From the NCBI RefSeq assembly GCF_029931775.1, contig NC_079312.1, forward strand, positions 135,889,872-135,953,871: 64,000 nucleotides of DNA, in the 5' to 3' direction. Shown here in pieces: positions 1 to 8,547 of the stretch (within the stretch, counting starts at the first letter, position 1; the number at the start of each line of letters is the position of its first letter). This DNA is from Euleptes europaea. Its lineage: Eukaryota > Chordata > Lepidosauria > Squamata > Sphaerodactylidae. The notes below the pieces were generated by a model, which did not search any database, was not told the origin of the DNA, and worked only from the letters and a program-made list of their open reading frames with translations. The position numbers and the translations under genes are program-made.

Positions 1-403
1 TAATTTCTATCTCTGAGCCTCTTCACTTCCAAGTTTGAGCACCTTTGTGACAAGTGCTGGCCTGCTACTAGAGTACAAGAATTACTAGTAATTGAACTTC
101 AAAGGCATTTCTCACAGCAGTCAAATTTAATTTCAGGTATCACACTGACCTTGTAGAAAGTACTATGATCACATTTCAGTGATTTCACTCATTTATGCAT
201 CATGCTTATAGAGATACCCTCTTAATCTATGAGTAAAGTCATTGTGATATACCAGTGAATGTGTTTTATGCCTACTGAAAAAGAAACAGAAAGTGTGGTG
301 AACGCACATAGAGCTTGGGATGAAGATAGACTCGGGTCCCTAGTCACCTGTGCAGATGATTCTCCAACCTCAGAAACAAGTTTTCCCCTTCAGTTTTGCA
401 TAC
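1..403. other. Left-edge sequence, nothing recognised
   Basis: AT-rich, without a recognisable exon or repeat. By position it would be an intron of the leftward gene. Confidence 0.3.
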
Positions 404-705
404 ATGAACACATGAAGCAGCCTTATACTGAAAAAGATCATTGGTCAATCAAAGTCAGTCTTGTCTACTTAGATTAACAATTACTTACTATTTTTAGATT
501 GCTTTAAAGGGTTGTGAGCCACTCTGTGCTTGGCTTGGCTAGGAAAGGGCAGCCTAAAAATCAAATCAGATCCAATCAATAGCTCTCCAGCGTCTCAGGC
601 TGAAGACTTTCAAGTTACCTAAGGCATACTGGAGATGCTGGGGATTGAACATGGCACCTTCTGCATGTCAAGCAGGTGCTCTACCACTAAGCAATGACAT
701 ATGTA
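404..705 (-). mobile_element. tRNA-derived SINE (family A) split by an L2 3'-end fragment
   Basis: Reverse-oriented family A SINE: its 3' end lies at 404-472 (CATGAAGCAGCCTTATACTG) and its tRNA head with the B-box complement GGGATTGAAC at 580-705. Between them (about 473-579) sits a plus-strand L2-type tail with GGAAAGGGCAGCC and ATAAAA-like ending. The nesting makes the SINE the older insertion. Confidence 0.75.
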
Positions 706-944
706 CATATATTACCAAAATGTCTGTCAAGAATAGCTACCCTTTATGAGTATTCAAAAAGTCACATTTTTAACAACAGGAGTCATTAGGAAATCATACA
801 CTCCTCAAGGACTACAAAATGATATCATGCATCAGGCTAAACATTGGAATATAATACCCAATATCCAAACAAGCCCTATAGCAAGTCAATGGGAAGCCAG
901 TCTACAGACAATACCAAACAGATAAAAATGAAAGCAACTCTTAC

Positions 945-1015
945 CTTTCAGATTCCTGCAGCAATGCAAAGGGGCAGATAGAACCAGAGTTGCTTATTCC
1001 AGCAAAATCCTCCTC
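945..1015 (-). other. Possible non-coding second exon of the leftward gene
   Basis: On the minus strand a pyrimidine-rich acceptor (TTCCTTTCTTTGCCAAG) precedes 71 bases ending in a consensus donor, CTGAAAG|GTAAGAG. The stretch contains no ATG, which would suit a 5' untranslated exon of CEP131. Splice consensus alone is weak evidence. Confidence 0.2.
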
Positions 1016-1266
1016 CTTGGCAAAGAAAGGAAACAGCGACTGAAGGCTCTCCCAATTTCAAGGTGGCCAGGGCTTCTTTAGCAGCTATAGCCATCATCCA
1101 GAACCCCCGCCCCATCTTAAGAACCAACCTTACGTGGCTTTGCAAGACCTGAGCTGATATGCGGTGTTAACCTACACATGGGAGTTAGGGAATAAAAACC
1201 ACACTAACATGCAGCAGCTTGAAAACGGTGGTCAGAGGATAGGGAATGTAGTGAAGTCTATCGTCT

Positions 1267-1490
1267 ATGCCCTGACCTGGATGGCCCAGGCGAGCCTGAT
1301 CTCGTCAGAAGCTAAGCAGGGTCAGCCCTGGTTGGCATTTGGATGGGAGACCACCCAGGAAGTCCAGGGTTGCTGTGCAGAGGAAGGCAGTGGCAAAACC
1401 ACCTCTGTTAGTCTCTTGCCTTGAAAACCCCAAAAAGGGGTCGCCATAAGTCGGCTGCGACTTGACGGCACTTTACACACACACACATAC
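1267..1490 (+). mobile_element. 5S rRNA-derived SINE (family C)
   Basis: The head is a 5S rRNA copy (GAAGCTAAGCAGGGTCAGCC and GGATGGGAGACCACC). The tail is GCCATAAGTCGGCTGCGACT followed by TTGACGGCAC and a CA run. This matches the 5S-derived SINE type known from lizards, whose tail is shared with RTE/Bov-B LINEs. Confidence 0.9.
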
Positions 1491-1739
1491 TACAGTCTAT
1501 GTTGTAAATCGGGGGGGGGGAGGTTTCCTTCAGTCCTTTATTTCCCCACATACCTCGGAGAAGAACCCTAGGTAGGAGCCTTCCTCTTTTTTCCACCCTC
1601 TCTCGAAGGCGTTCAGACGATGATAGGACGCTTCGCCTTCCAGCTGAAGCCTCACCTTGGAGGGTAGGGGGCCCACTTTCCGCGTCCCCCAGCCTCCCGT
1701 CCAGCGCGACTGCACCCCCCCCCCCACACACTTTCTACA

Positions 1740-2190
1740 CCAACCTTTGTTCCCAGTGGCCTGGCCCTGCTCTGAGGGTCATTCTTCTCTTTACCTCAAG
1801 CGCACTCCTCCTCCTCCTCCTCCTCGGACAAAAGCATGATGGGAAATTCCCGCCCCCCAATCCCCTACTGCCGCTGGATCTGCGTCTCCTGGCAGAGACA
1901 AGGAAGGGGGGGGGAGGGAGAAAGCTATTAGCAACCATCCGCGGCCACTACACAGAGGCAACCGAACCCAGCGGCACCTGCAGTCCCTCCCCCTGCCGTG
2001 TTATTGGCCAGCGTTTGGAGCGGCCCGCTTCCTAGCGGCCAATGCCACCGTCCTGCTGGAGCTGGAGCGAGGTTGGCCGCGCGAGGAGCGAGAGACCGAC
2101 AGGCGTTTGCAAAGCGGGGCGGGGGGGAAGGAGGGCGGCGCGCGCGAAAAGGCCGTCTTGTGCGCACGCGCTGGCGGCAGTGAGGATGCC
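1740..2190 (-). promoter_or_regulatory. CpG island, candidate promoter of the next gene to the left (CEP131 by synteny)
   Basis: A GC- and CpG-rich block with CCAAT elements in both orientations (ATTGG at 2002-2006, CCAAT at 2039-2043) and no TATA box. On the minus strand a CTTGAG|GTAAAG donor ends at 1795, as expected for a short non-coding first exon. In human, CEP131 lies next to the TEPSIN 3' end on the same strand, so its 5' end is expected here. No CEP131 coding sequence is inside the window, so the gene name is inference. Confidence 0.45.
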
Positions 2191-2240
2191 TCCATAGAAA
2201 CTGGGTGCTCCGTGCAACTCAGCCGTCTTCTTCCAATAGA

Positions 2241-2939
2241 TAATTCCCAGTGGGTAGCCGTGTTAGTCTGTCTGCAGTAGTAGAAAAGGGCAAGAGTCCA
2301 GCAGCACCTTGAAGACTAACACAGATATTTTTGGAAATCTTTCCCATTCATTCATAGATCGACTCACACCCGCTAAATTAATTCCCAGTGGGTAGCCGTG
2401 TTAGTCTGTCTGCAGTAGCACAAAAGGGCAAGAGTCCAGCAGCACCTTAAAGACTAACAAGAATATTTTTGGAAATCTTTCCCATTCATTCATAGATCGA
2501 CTCACACCCACTAAATTAATTCCCAGTGGGTAGCCCTGTTTGTCTGTCTGCAGTAGCACAAAAGGGCAAGAGTCCAGTAGCACCTTAAAGACTAACAGAA
2601 ATATTTTTGGAAATCTTTCCTGTTCATTCATAGATCAACTCAAACCTGCTAAATTAATTCACAGTGGGTAGCCGTGTTAGTCTGTTTGCAGTAGTAGAAA
2701 AGTCCAGTCGCACCTTAAAGACTAACAAGAATATTTTTGGAAATCTTTCCCATTCATTCATAGGTAAACTCACACCCGCTAAATTAATTCCCGGTGGGTA
2801 GCCGTGTTTGTCTGCAGTAGTAGAAAAGGGCAAGAGTCCAGTAGCACCTTAAAGACTAACAGAAATATTTTCTGGTAGGGTAAATATTTTTGTTAGTCTT
2901 TAAGGTGCTACTGGACTCTTGCCCTTTTCTTCCAATAGA
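2241..2939 (+). repeat. Five-copy tandem array of a dispersed repeat (family E) ending in an inverted copy
   Basis: Units start near 2243, 2381, 2519, 2656 and 2786, so the period is about 130-138 bases. Each has GTGGGTAGCCGTGTTAGTCT, AGTCCAGCAGCACCTT(A/G)AAG and a variable end with CATTCATTCATAGATC. The last unit runs into a reverse-complement fragment (2881-2928). The whole block is flanked by a direct repeat, TTCTTCCAATAGA, at 2228-2240 and 2927-2939. Confidence 0.85.
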
Positions 2940-3037
2940 GTTCGGACTGTTTGCTTGCTCAGCTCCCGCAGTCAACTTCCAGACAGCGTTGCTGCAGTGG
3001 GCATGTCACTTTTAGTGTGTGTGCGGGCGCGCAAAAA

Positions 3038-3180
3038 GTGGGGAGGGACCACCAGGGTCATCTAGTCCAACCCCCTGCGCAATGCAGGAAACTAACAACG
3101 ACCTCCTCCCCACATCCCCAGTGACCCCAACCCTCTCCCCCCCGCCATGCACAATCAAAGCACTCCCGACAGATGGCCAT
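3038..3180 (+). mobile_element. CR1-type LINE 3' fragment
   Basis: Contains GGGTCATCTAGTCCAACCCC and CCTGCGCAATGCAGGAAACT, phrases typical of CR1 3' ends in sauropsids. No coding part is present. Confidence 0.6.
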
Positions 3181-3334
3181 CTACCCTCTTCTGGCCTTAA
3201 CGCGTGTTGGCCTGCTACATGTTAGTGCCGTCAACGTTGCGTTACTGTTTCCACACTCAACGTCTATTAGTTTCGGCAGAACTAGAAGAGCACAGCGATT
3301 CTTGGAGTTGGAATCTGGTTTTCTAGCAGAGTCT

Positions 3335-3534
3335 CTGTGTGTGTAAAGTGCCGTCAAGTCGCGACCCCTTTGGGGGGTTTTCATGGCAAGAGACTAACAG
3401 AGGTGGTTTGCCAGGGCCTTCCTCTGCACAGCAACCCTGGACTTCCTTGGTGGTCTCCCATCCAAATACTAACCAGGGCTGACTCTGCTTAGCTTCTCAG
3501 ATCTGACCAGATTAGGCTATCCAGGTCAGGGCAG
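3335..3534 (-). mobile_element. 5S rRNA-derived SINE (family C), reverse
   Basis: Reverse complement of the family C structure: tail AAAGTGCCGTCAAGTCGCGA at the left, 5S part (GGTCTCCCATCCAAATACTA and TTAGCTTCTCAGATCTGACC) at the right. Confidence 0.9.
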
Positions 3535-3549
3535 CAGAGGCTGTACATG

Positions 3550-4140
3550 AAGCATATTAGGGATTTTCTGCTCAAATCGTCTCACATTGAGACGGGGCTG
3601 GCTTCAGGCGAGCACATCTTCAGTGTGGCTTTGGGGTGGGCAGCCTAACCACTTGACGGGGAGTATATTAGGCAAATTGGCTGCTGTTCGCTTCTTGGTG
3701 CTGCTGGTATAAATCCCTACTTCAGATATTCCAAACTATATTGTCTACATTTCTTCCTTCATTTTTCTGCTTCTGTCATTTCTGTTCTGAAACAAAGAAT
3801 GTATTGATTAAAATTTTAATGGAAATAATGCCAAAATAATTGCATATGCTTCATTAGCATCACCACAAATTAAAAGAAAAATACACTAAAATCTGGACGT
3901 CTTTTTAAGACATAACATTTCTACATCTGTTGACTACTAAATAAATGTTTGAATTGCTAGCGATATACTGATAGTTACACGGGAGAATTTTGAAGACAAT
4001 CTACTAGTTTTATTAAGAATAATTACTTGGGTAAAAATTGTTATAAGGGCTATAGTGCCTTTTCACTATCAATGAATAATTGTTTGGAAAGATTCAGCAG
4101 GTATTAAAAGAAAAATATGGCTCATGGGAAGTAATGATAC
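3550..4140. other. Intergenic stretch, nothing recognised
   Basis: AT-rich unique-looking DNA with no coding potential or repeat that I can name. Confidence 0.3.
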
Positions 4141-5656
4141 AATTTAAAAAACATTCTCAGCCCATTCCTGAGGCCGAATTATTTTATCTTCTCCACCCAA
4201 CCTTGGGTATCCAGCTTTTAGTAAAGAGCTAAATGCTAGTATGGGATACAATAGCAGACCTAGAAAACATCCAACAGAATATATAGTGTGTTTCAAATAA
4301 GAATAAAAAATATTTTCCACACAGTCCTGAAACTGAGCCTTAGATATTGTGTACAAAAGCATGGTGGGGCTTGGCTCCAGTCTGTCTGAAAATGATATGG
4401 ACTTTCCCCTCATCGTTGTTGTGTAGGGATTCTCTGTCGTTTGTCAGTGACAGTGAGGAGAAAGCACTTTCATATATTCCTTCTACGTGAGTCAGGGCTG
4501 AGACTCCATGCTGTGACACTCAAGGTCAGAGCTGTGATCTCCAAGACATCCTGGTAGGATTGCCTTCTGCCACCAGTTTTAGTCATGGCCAAGATCGTTG
4601 GTTTTACTAGACCAACTCATGGGACATAAGCATTCAGCTGTGAGTAGGTAAGGTGCTCATGTCATCCACACTCAGAGTGGCCCTAGTACCTGAAAAGGTG
4701 GGCCTCTTGGCCAAAATACTGGCAAGCAATTTAAAGTGGAATGGATTGGTAGGTAGGGGGATTATTGACATGACTGCTTGTAATGTCCTCAGTGTCCAGG
4801 GCTATGGATGCGGGTCGCAGTCTGAGGGCTGGATCGATTGCAACTGGGTCTTGGTAGGTTTGCTCAATACCCACGTCACGGACCCTAGGGCTGCTGTGGC
4901 CTCCCCGCCAAGCTCCATGGCCTGTGGTTGGGGGTGCAAAGGACTGGGTGTCATGGCAGGGATGAGCAGCTACTGGGGAGGGCAGCCGCGGCTCAGGAGC
5001 ACACAAGGCTCCCACGCTGCGCAAGGCTTGATCAGTTATGGAGGGCATGACTGCTGTGTGAGTTGGTTGGGGCCAGCTCCTTACCTGCGACGGCAAGGCC
5101 AGGACCTGTTCTGGCGCTGGGGTGGAGATTGCGCCGCCACTCCTGCGACGTCACTCGCTGCCGCCTCTCTGCGTCGGCCTAAATGCACTTACGCCGCCCC
5201 CCTTGCCAGTTCAGATGGTGCAAGTAGTATTTGCACCAGCGCTAGCCTTCCACCACCTCCTATACAAGGTTGATACTTGCATACACATTCTGTATGGGAG
5301 ACCAATACAGCCCAGTATAAGAACAACTTGCAAGCACTCCAACTAGAGGGCTTTGCAATTTGAACTTTAACACCCTACGCACAAGCCTGGGCTGGTATAT
5401 AGTTGTCTGCACATGTTGAGATATTTGTAAATACTTGTGTATGCAATATATAGGTTTAATTTGACCACTGATGAAGGCCTGCTGGCCGAAACACATCTGG
5501 CGTGTGGTATAGGTCTATCAACCTTATAAGATGCCATTGTGCCGTGTTTCATCATTTTTGATGTTTTTAATCCTTATATAGCACCTTAAAATAAAATATA
5601 TTTCTTTATTATTACTTTATCTTTTCCACCCAGCCTTGGGTACCCAGCTTTTGGTT
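4141..5656. other. Unassigned GC-rich block bounded by a short direct repeat
   Basis: A phrase of about 40 bases around TCCACCCAACCTTGGGTATC occurs at 4180-4220 and again at 5616-5656. Between them is a GC- and CpG-rich part (4780-5260) that happens to keep a 206-codon plus-strand frame without domain likeness, then an AT-rich part containing CTGATGAAGGCCTGCTGGCC (5468-5487). It reads like a degraded mobile element, but I cannot name the family. Confidence 0.35.
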
Positions 5657-5885
5657 TTTAAAGGTTGGGTTCTTCCCCCTTCCCCCCCCCCCGTTAGTTC
5701 TTTACCAAGTCACCTCCCATTCATGCTGAAGAGCCCCAATGTAAGCATTTTTTTTAAAATTGAAGGTTACATTTTTGCCCAGTAACCCAGTTCTTCTAGA
5801 TTCAGTCCCCAAAATACTATACCCTTGATGGGTATGGTACTGCACAAATGTCTCCTCCCATCACTTGCATGATGTAATTTACGAA

Positions 5886-6085
5886 CATTTGATGCAGCTG
5901 TACATTGAGTCAAACCACTAATCCATCTAGCTTAGTGTTGCCCATTCTGGCTAGCAACGGCTTCAAGGTGTCAAACAGACCTACTATTTGAGAGCCATTT
6001 AACTGGAGAATACCTGGAGATGAACTGGGGATTTTCTGCAAACAAAGCACTTGTTCTACTACTGACGCGTGGTCTCTTGCCAATA
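5886..6085 (-). mobile_element. tRNA-derived SINE (family A), diverged, reverse
   Basis: Recognisable phrases include TTTAACTGGAGAATACCTGG and GGGGATTTTCTGCA at the B-box region. Much more diverged than the copy at 61171. Confidence 0.5.
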
Positions 6086-6236
6086 TATGCTAGTCACAAT
6101 CATACTACCCAGTAACCAGATGTTGGTGGGCACAGTGCGTCGTATTATATTGTATGTGGATGGTGAGGTATTTATGTGCTAACTTATACCTTTAAGATAT
6201 AGTATTCTAGGCTTGAGCATGTATAACCAGCCCTAT

Positions 6237-6531
6237 GAAGAAGAAGAGCTGGTTTTTATATGCCGACTTTCTCTACCACTTAAGGGAGACTCAAACCGGC
6301 TTACAATCACCTTCCCTTCCCCTCCCAACAGACACCCTGTGAGGAAGGTGAGGCTGAGACAATGTGACTTGCTCAAGGTCACCCAGCTGGCTTCGTGTGT
6401 AGGAGTGGGGAAACAAATCCAGTTCACCAGATTAGCCTCCGCTGCTCATGTGGAGGAGTGGGGAATCAAACCCGGTTCTCCAGATCAGACTCTACTGCTC
6501 CAAACCACCGCTCTTAACCACTACACCACAC
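6237..6531 (-). mobile_element. tRNA-derived SINE (family B) with L2-like tail, reverse
   Basis: Read on the minus strand it starts GTGGTGTAGTGGTTAAGAGC (tRNA A-box region), has B box GGGTTTGATTCC, a body with ACCCAGCTGG, and ends with AGTCGGCATATAAAAACCAG. Confidence 0.85.
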
Positions 6532-6730
6532 AAGCACTGAATGGAGCACTCAAAGCTAGAAATAACCCACTGCTGAAAAGCTGAACCGTATAGAAATTTT
6601 GATTGTTCAATAACATGGGGCTTTCCATTCATTTTTCTACTAATGTACTTCTGTCCTACCCTGAACAAACAAATGATGTGTGCAAGTAAGCTCCAGCAAG
6701 TACACAGTTTACACGTGCAGAGGGAACATG

Positions 6731-6879
6731 ACTGAATGGTACAGCCTCTGTTTTGCATGCAGAATCCTCTGTGAAAAGGATCTGGTAGTGGTTGATGTGA
6801 AACCCGAAATCCTGGAGGGCTGCTGCTAGTCTGAGAAGACAATACTGACCTTGCTAGACCAATGTAGTGACGCAGTATA
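6731..6879 (+). mobile_element. tRNA-derived SINE (family A), diverged
   Basis: Has TTTTGCATGCAGAATC, CCTGGAGGGCTGCTGCTAGT and a CAGTATA end. The hAT element at 6880 sits at its 3' end and duplicated its last eight bases. Confidence 0.6.
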
Positions 6880-7178
6880 ACAGATGTCCCCAACATGGTG
6901 TCCACCAATATTTTTTCTGGTGCCTGCCAAGTGCTTTTGGCCAGCAAGGGCTCTGATTGACTATTGGAGATTTGATTGGGTGAGCAAATTTTGTAATACA
7001 TTGCTTTGGCAGCAGCTGCCAGGCAACACAAGGATCTGCACTGTGTTATTGAAGTTAAACTGTGGCAGTAATTTGGTGGCTGGCTCCACCTTTTGTGGCT
7101 TCCATTTTGTTGCTGCGCCCACCATGGCATGTCAGAATTACAAATGTGCCTGCTGGCTGAAAAGGGTTGGGGACCCCT
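6880..7178. mobile_element. Non-autonomous hAT-type element with 8-base target duplication
   Basis: Ends read ACAGATGTCCCCAACATGG and AAAAGGGTTGGGGACCCCT, an imperfect terminal inverted repeat of the GTCCCCAACC type. The flanking duplication GCAGTATA is at 6872-6879 and 7179-7186, exact. About 300 bases, no coding sequence. Confidence 0.8.
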
Positions 7179-7186
7179 GCAGTATA

Positions 7187-8013
7187 TAGCAGCTCTGTGT
7201 ACGTGCTCAAGTTTCTGCTGGTTTGTATGTCCAAATCCTCCCATCATGTGGATCTTGAAAACAGCTTTGGTATAAACTGCCCATTCTGTCTGCATCCAAG
7301 TTTGGAGGGAAGGATTTTACTAACATTAGCTCTGTTTCAAGCTTTGGTATCTGACAACTCAAAAAACCACCCGTTTACATAGTACACTGGGATCACCGGA
7401 GGCTTTAGAACAGCTAACCTGACATAAACTCAAGGATGTCAGAAGCAACTAACTAGGACAAGTCCTTTCCATTTAGCTTCTCTTCACAGAATGTCTCCAT
7501 AGAAACAGAAGCGCATCAGTGTGTTGAATGTCCTTCCCATTTTGTACCATGAGAATCTCAGCTCACAACAAAGGAGGAAAGTGTGGGACTGTTTGGGAGA
7601 GGTCAGAACAGAGTATGAATAATAAAGCCTATTTAAAAAAAAATCAGGCAAAATTAGAGAAAAGGGAAAAGCAGATATTTCTGTCACTTCTGCAGGAACC
7701 ATGTTGTCTCTTTGATGTAATTAAACACAGCACAAACGCTTCCAAGACTTAAAAGAACTTAAGGGTTCAGTTCTCCTCTTTTACCCTTGGAGTTGACCCA
7801 ACAGGAATAGAAGTGTATGGGAGATACCACTCCCCTTTTCCAGGAATGAGCAGCAACGTAAACAAAAGGACAGCAGGTTGGACAAGCACTGCCTGGCTAG
7901 ATGCTTATGCATAACATGTAGGAAGCAAAAAACCAAGGCATGGCGAAGAGCTGGCACAATATCCGTTTGGTGCCAGCTCAGCTGCCCCACAGTTGAATCC
8001 GAAACAGGAACCA
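7187..8013. other. TEPSIN 3' flank / 3' untranslated region
   Basis: No repeat or exon recognised. I found no clear AATAAA on the minus strand here, so the transcript end is unknown. Confidence 0.35.
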
Positions 8014-8547
8014 CTACACATTGAGAAAGGGGAAAGCAGACAGCTCCTGGCCTTCCTCACTGTCTCTAGTGTTCCCGGAGCACAACGCTGTCCGGGGAGC
8101 TGCAGGGATACATTCTGGCTCAGCGGCATCAGCCAGCATCATGCTTGAGGGTGCTACCAGCTCCATGCCAGCAAATAGTGAAACTGTACCATCTGGATCC
8201 CCCCTTGGGGGTCTGTCCTCTTTGGGATCAGGCCCTGGAAGTCTGCATTCTGCCTGCTCTTGATGCAGGGTAGGCGGCAAGTCATCTAGCTGGTTACAGG
8301 ACTCAGATTCTGGCATTGGTCCTTCTGCAAGGCGCAAAACACTTGCAAGGGCATTCGGTGCTTGGGAGGGGAGCGGTGCTAGGCTTGTAGGCTTGAGGAC
8401 AGTCTCTCCTGCAAAAGGCATTGTATCATACAGCAGATCATCAGGACACTTAGCTGGGGTCTTGATAGGGACAAAGAGGTTGACGGCTGGGGGAGAGCTC
8501 TTGGAGGTGTGGTGGTTCCTGCACAGTGCTTCAAAGTGACGCAAGAT
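8014..8547 (-). CDS. TEPSIN: TEPSIN terminal coding exon 13 (residues 405-581)
   Basis: Begins ILRHFEALC (human ILRHFEASC) and runs into a long unstructured tail with the two AP-4-binding motifs, SLFAGMELV and the C-terminal SAFPFLNV. The stop is TAG at 8014-8016. The tail holds DLLYDTMPFAGE (human DLLTDAVPLPGS). The second motif has proline where the known motif has serine or alanine. Confidence 0.95.
   Translation of the reverse strand: MLRHFEALCRNHHTSKSSPPAVNLFVPIKTPAKCPDDLLYDTMPFAGETVLKPTSLAPLPSQAPNALASVLRLAEGPMPESESCNQLDDLPPTLHQEQAECRLPGPDPKEDRPPRGDPDGTVSLFAGMELVAPSSMMLADAAEPECIPAAPRTALCSGNTRDSEEGQELSAFPFLNV

Noticed and set aside
1267-1490. Possible 5S rRNA gene
   Set aside because: Only part of 5S is present, diverged, and it is joined to a SINE tail; the same structure recurs at six other places.
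2401-2631. Short minus-strand frame with an internal repeat
   Set aside because: It is the translation of the family E tandem array.
6492-7295. 267-codon minus-strand open frame
   Set aside because: Overlaps a SINE end and the whole hAT element at 6880-7178; no domain and no exon structure.
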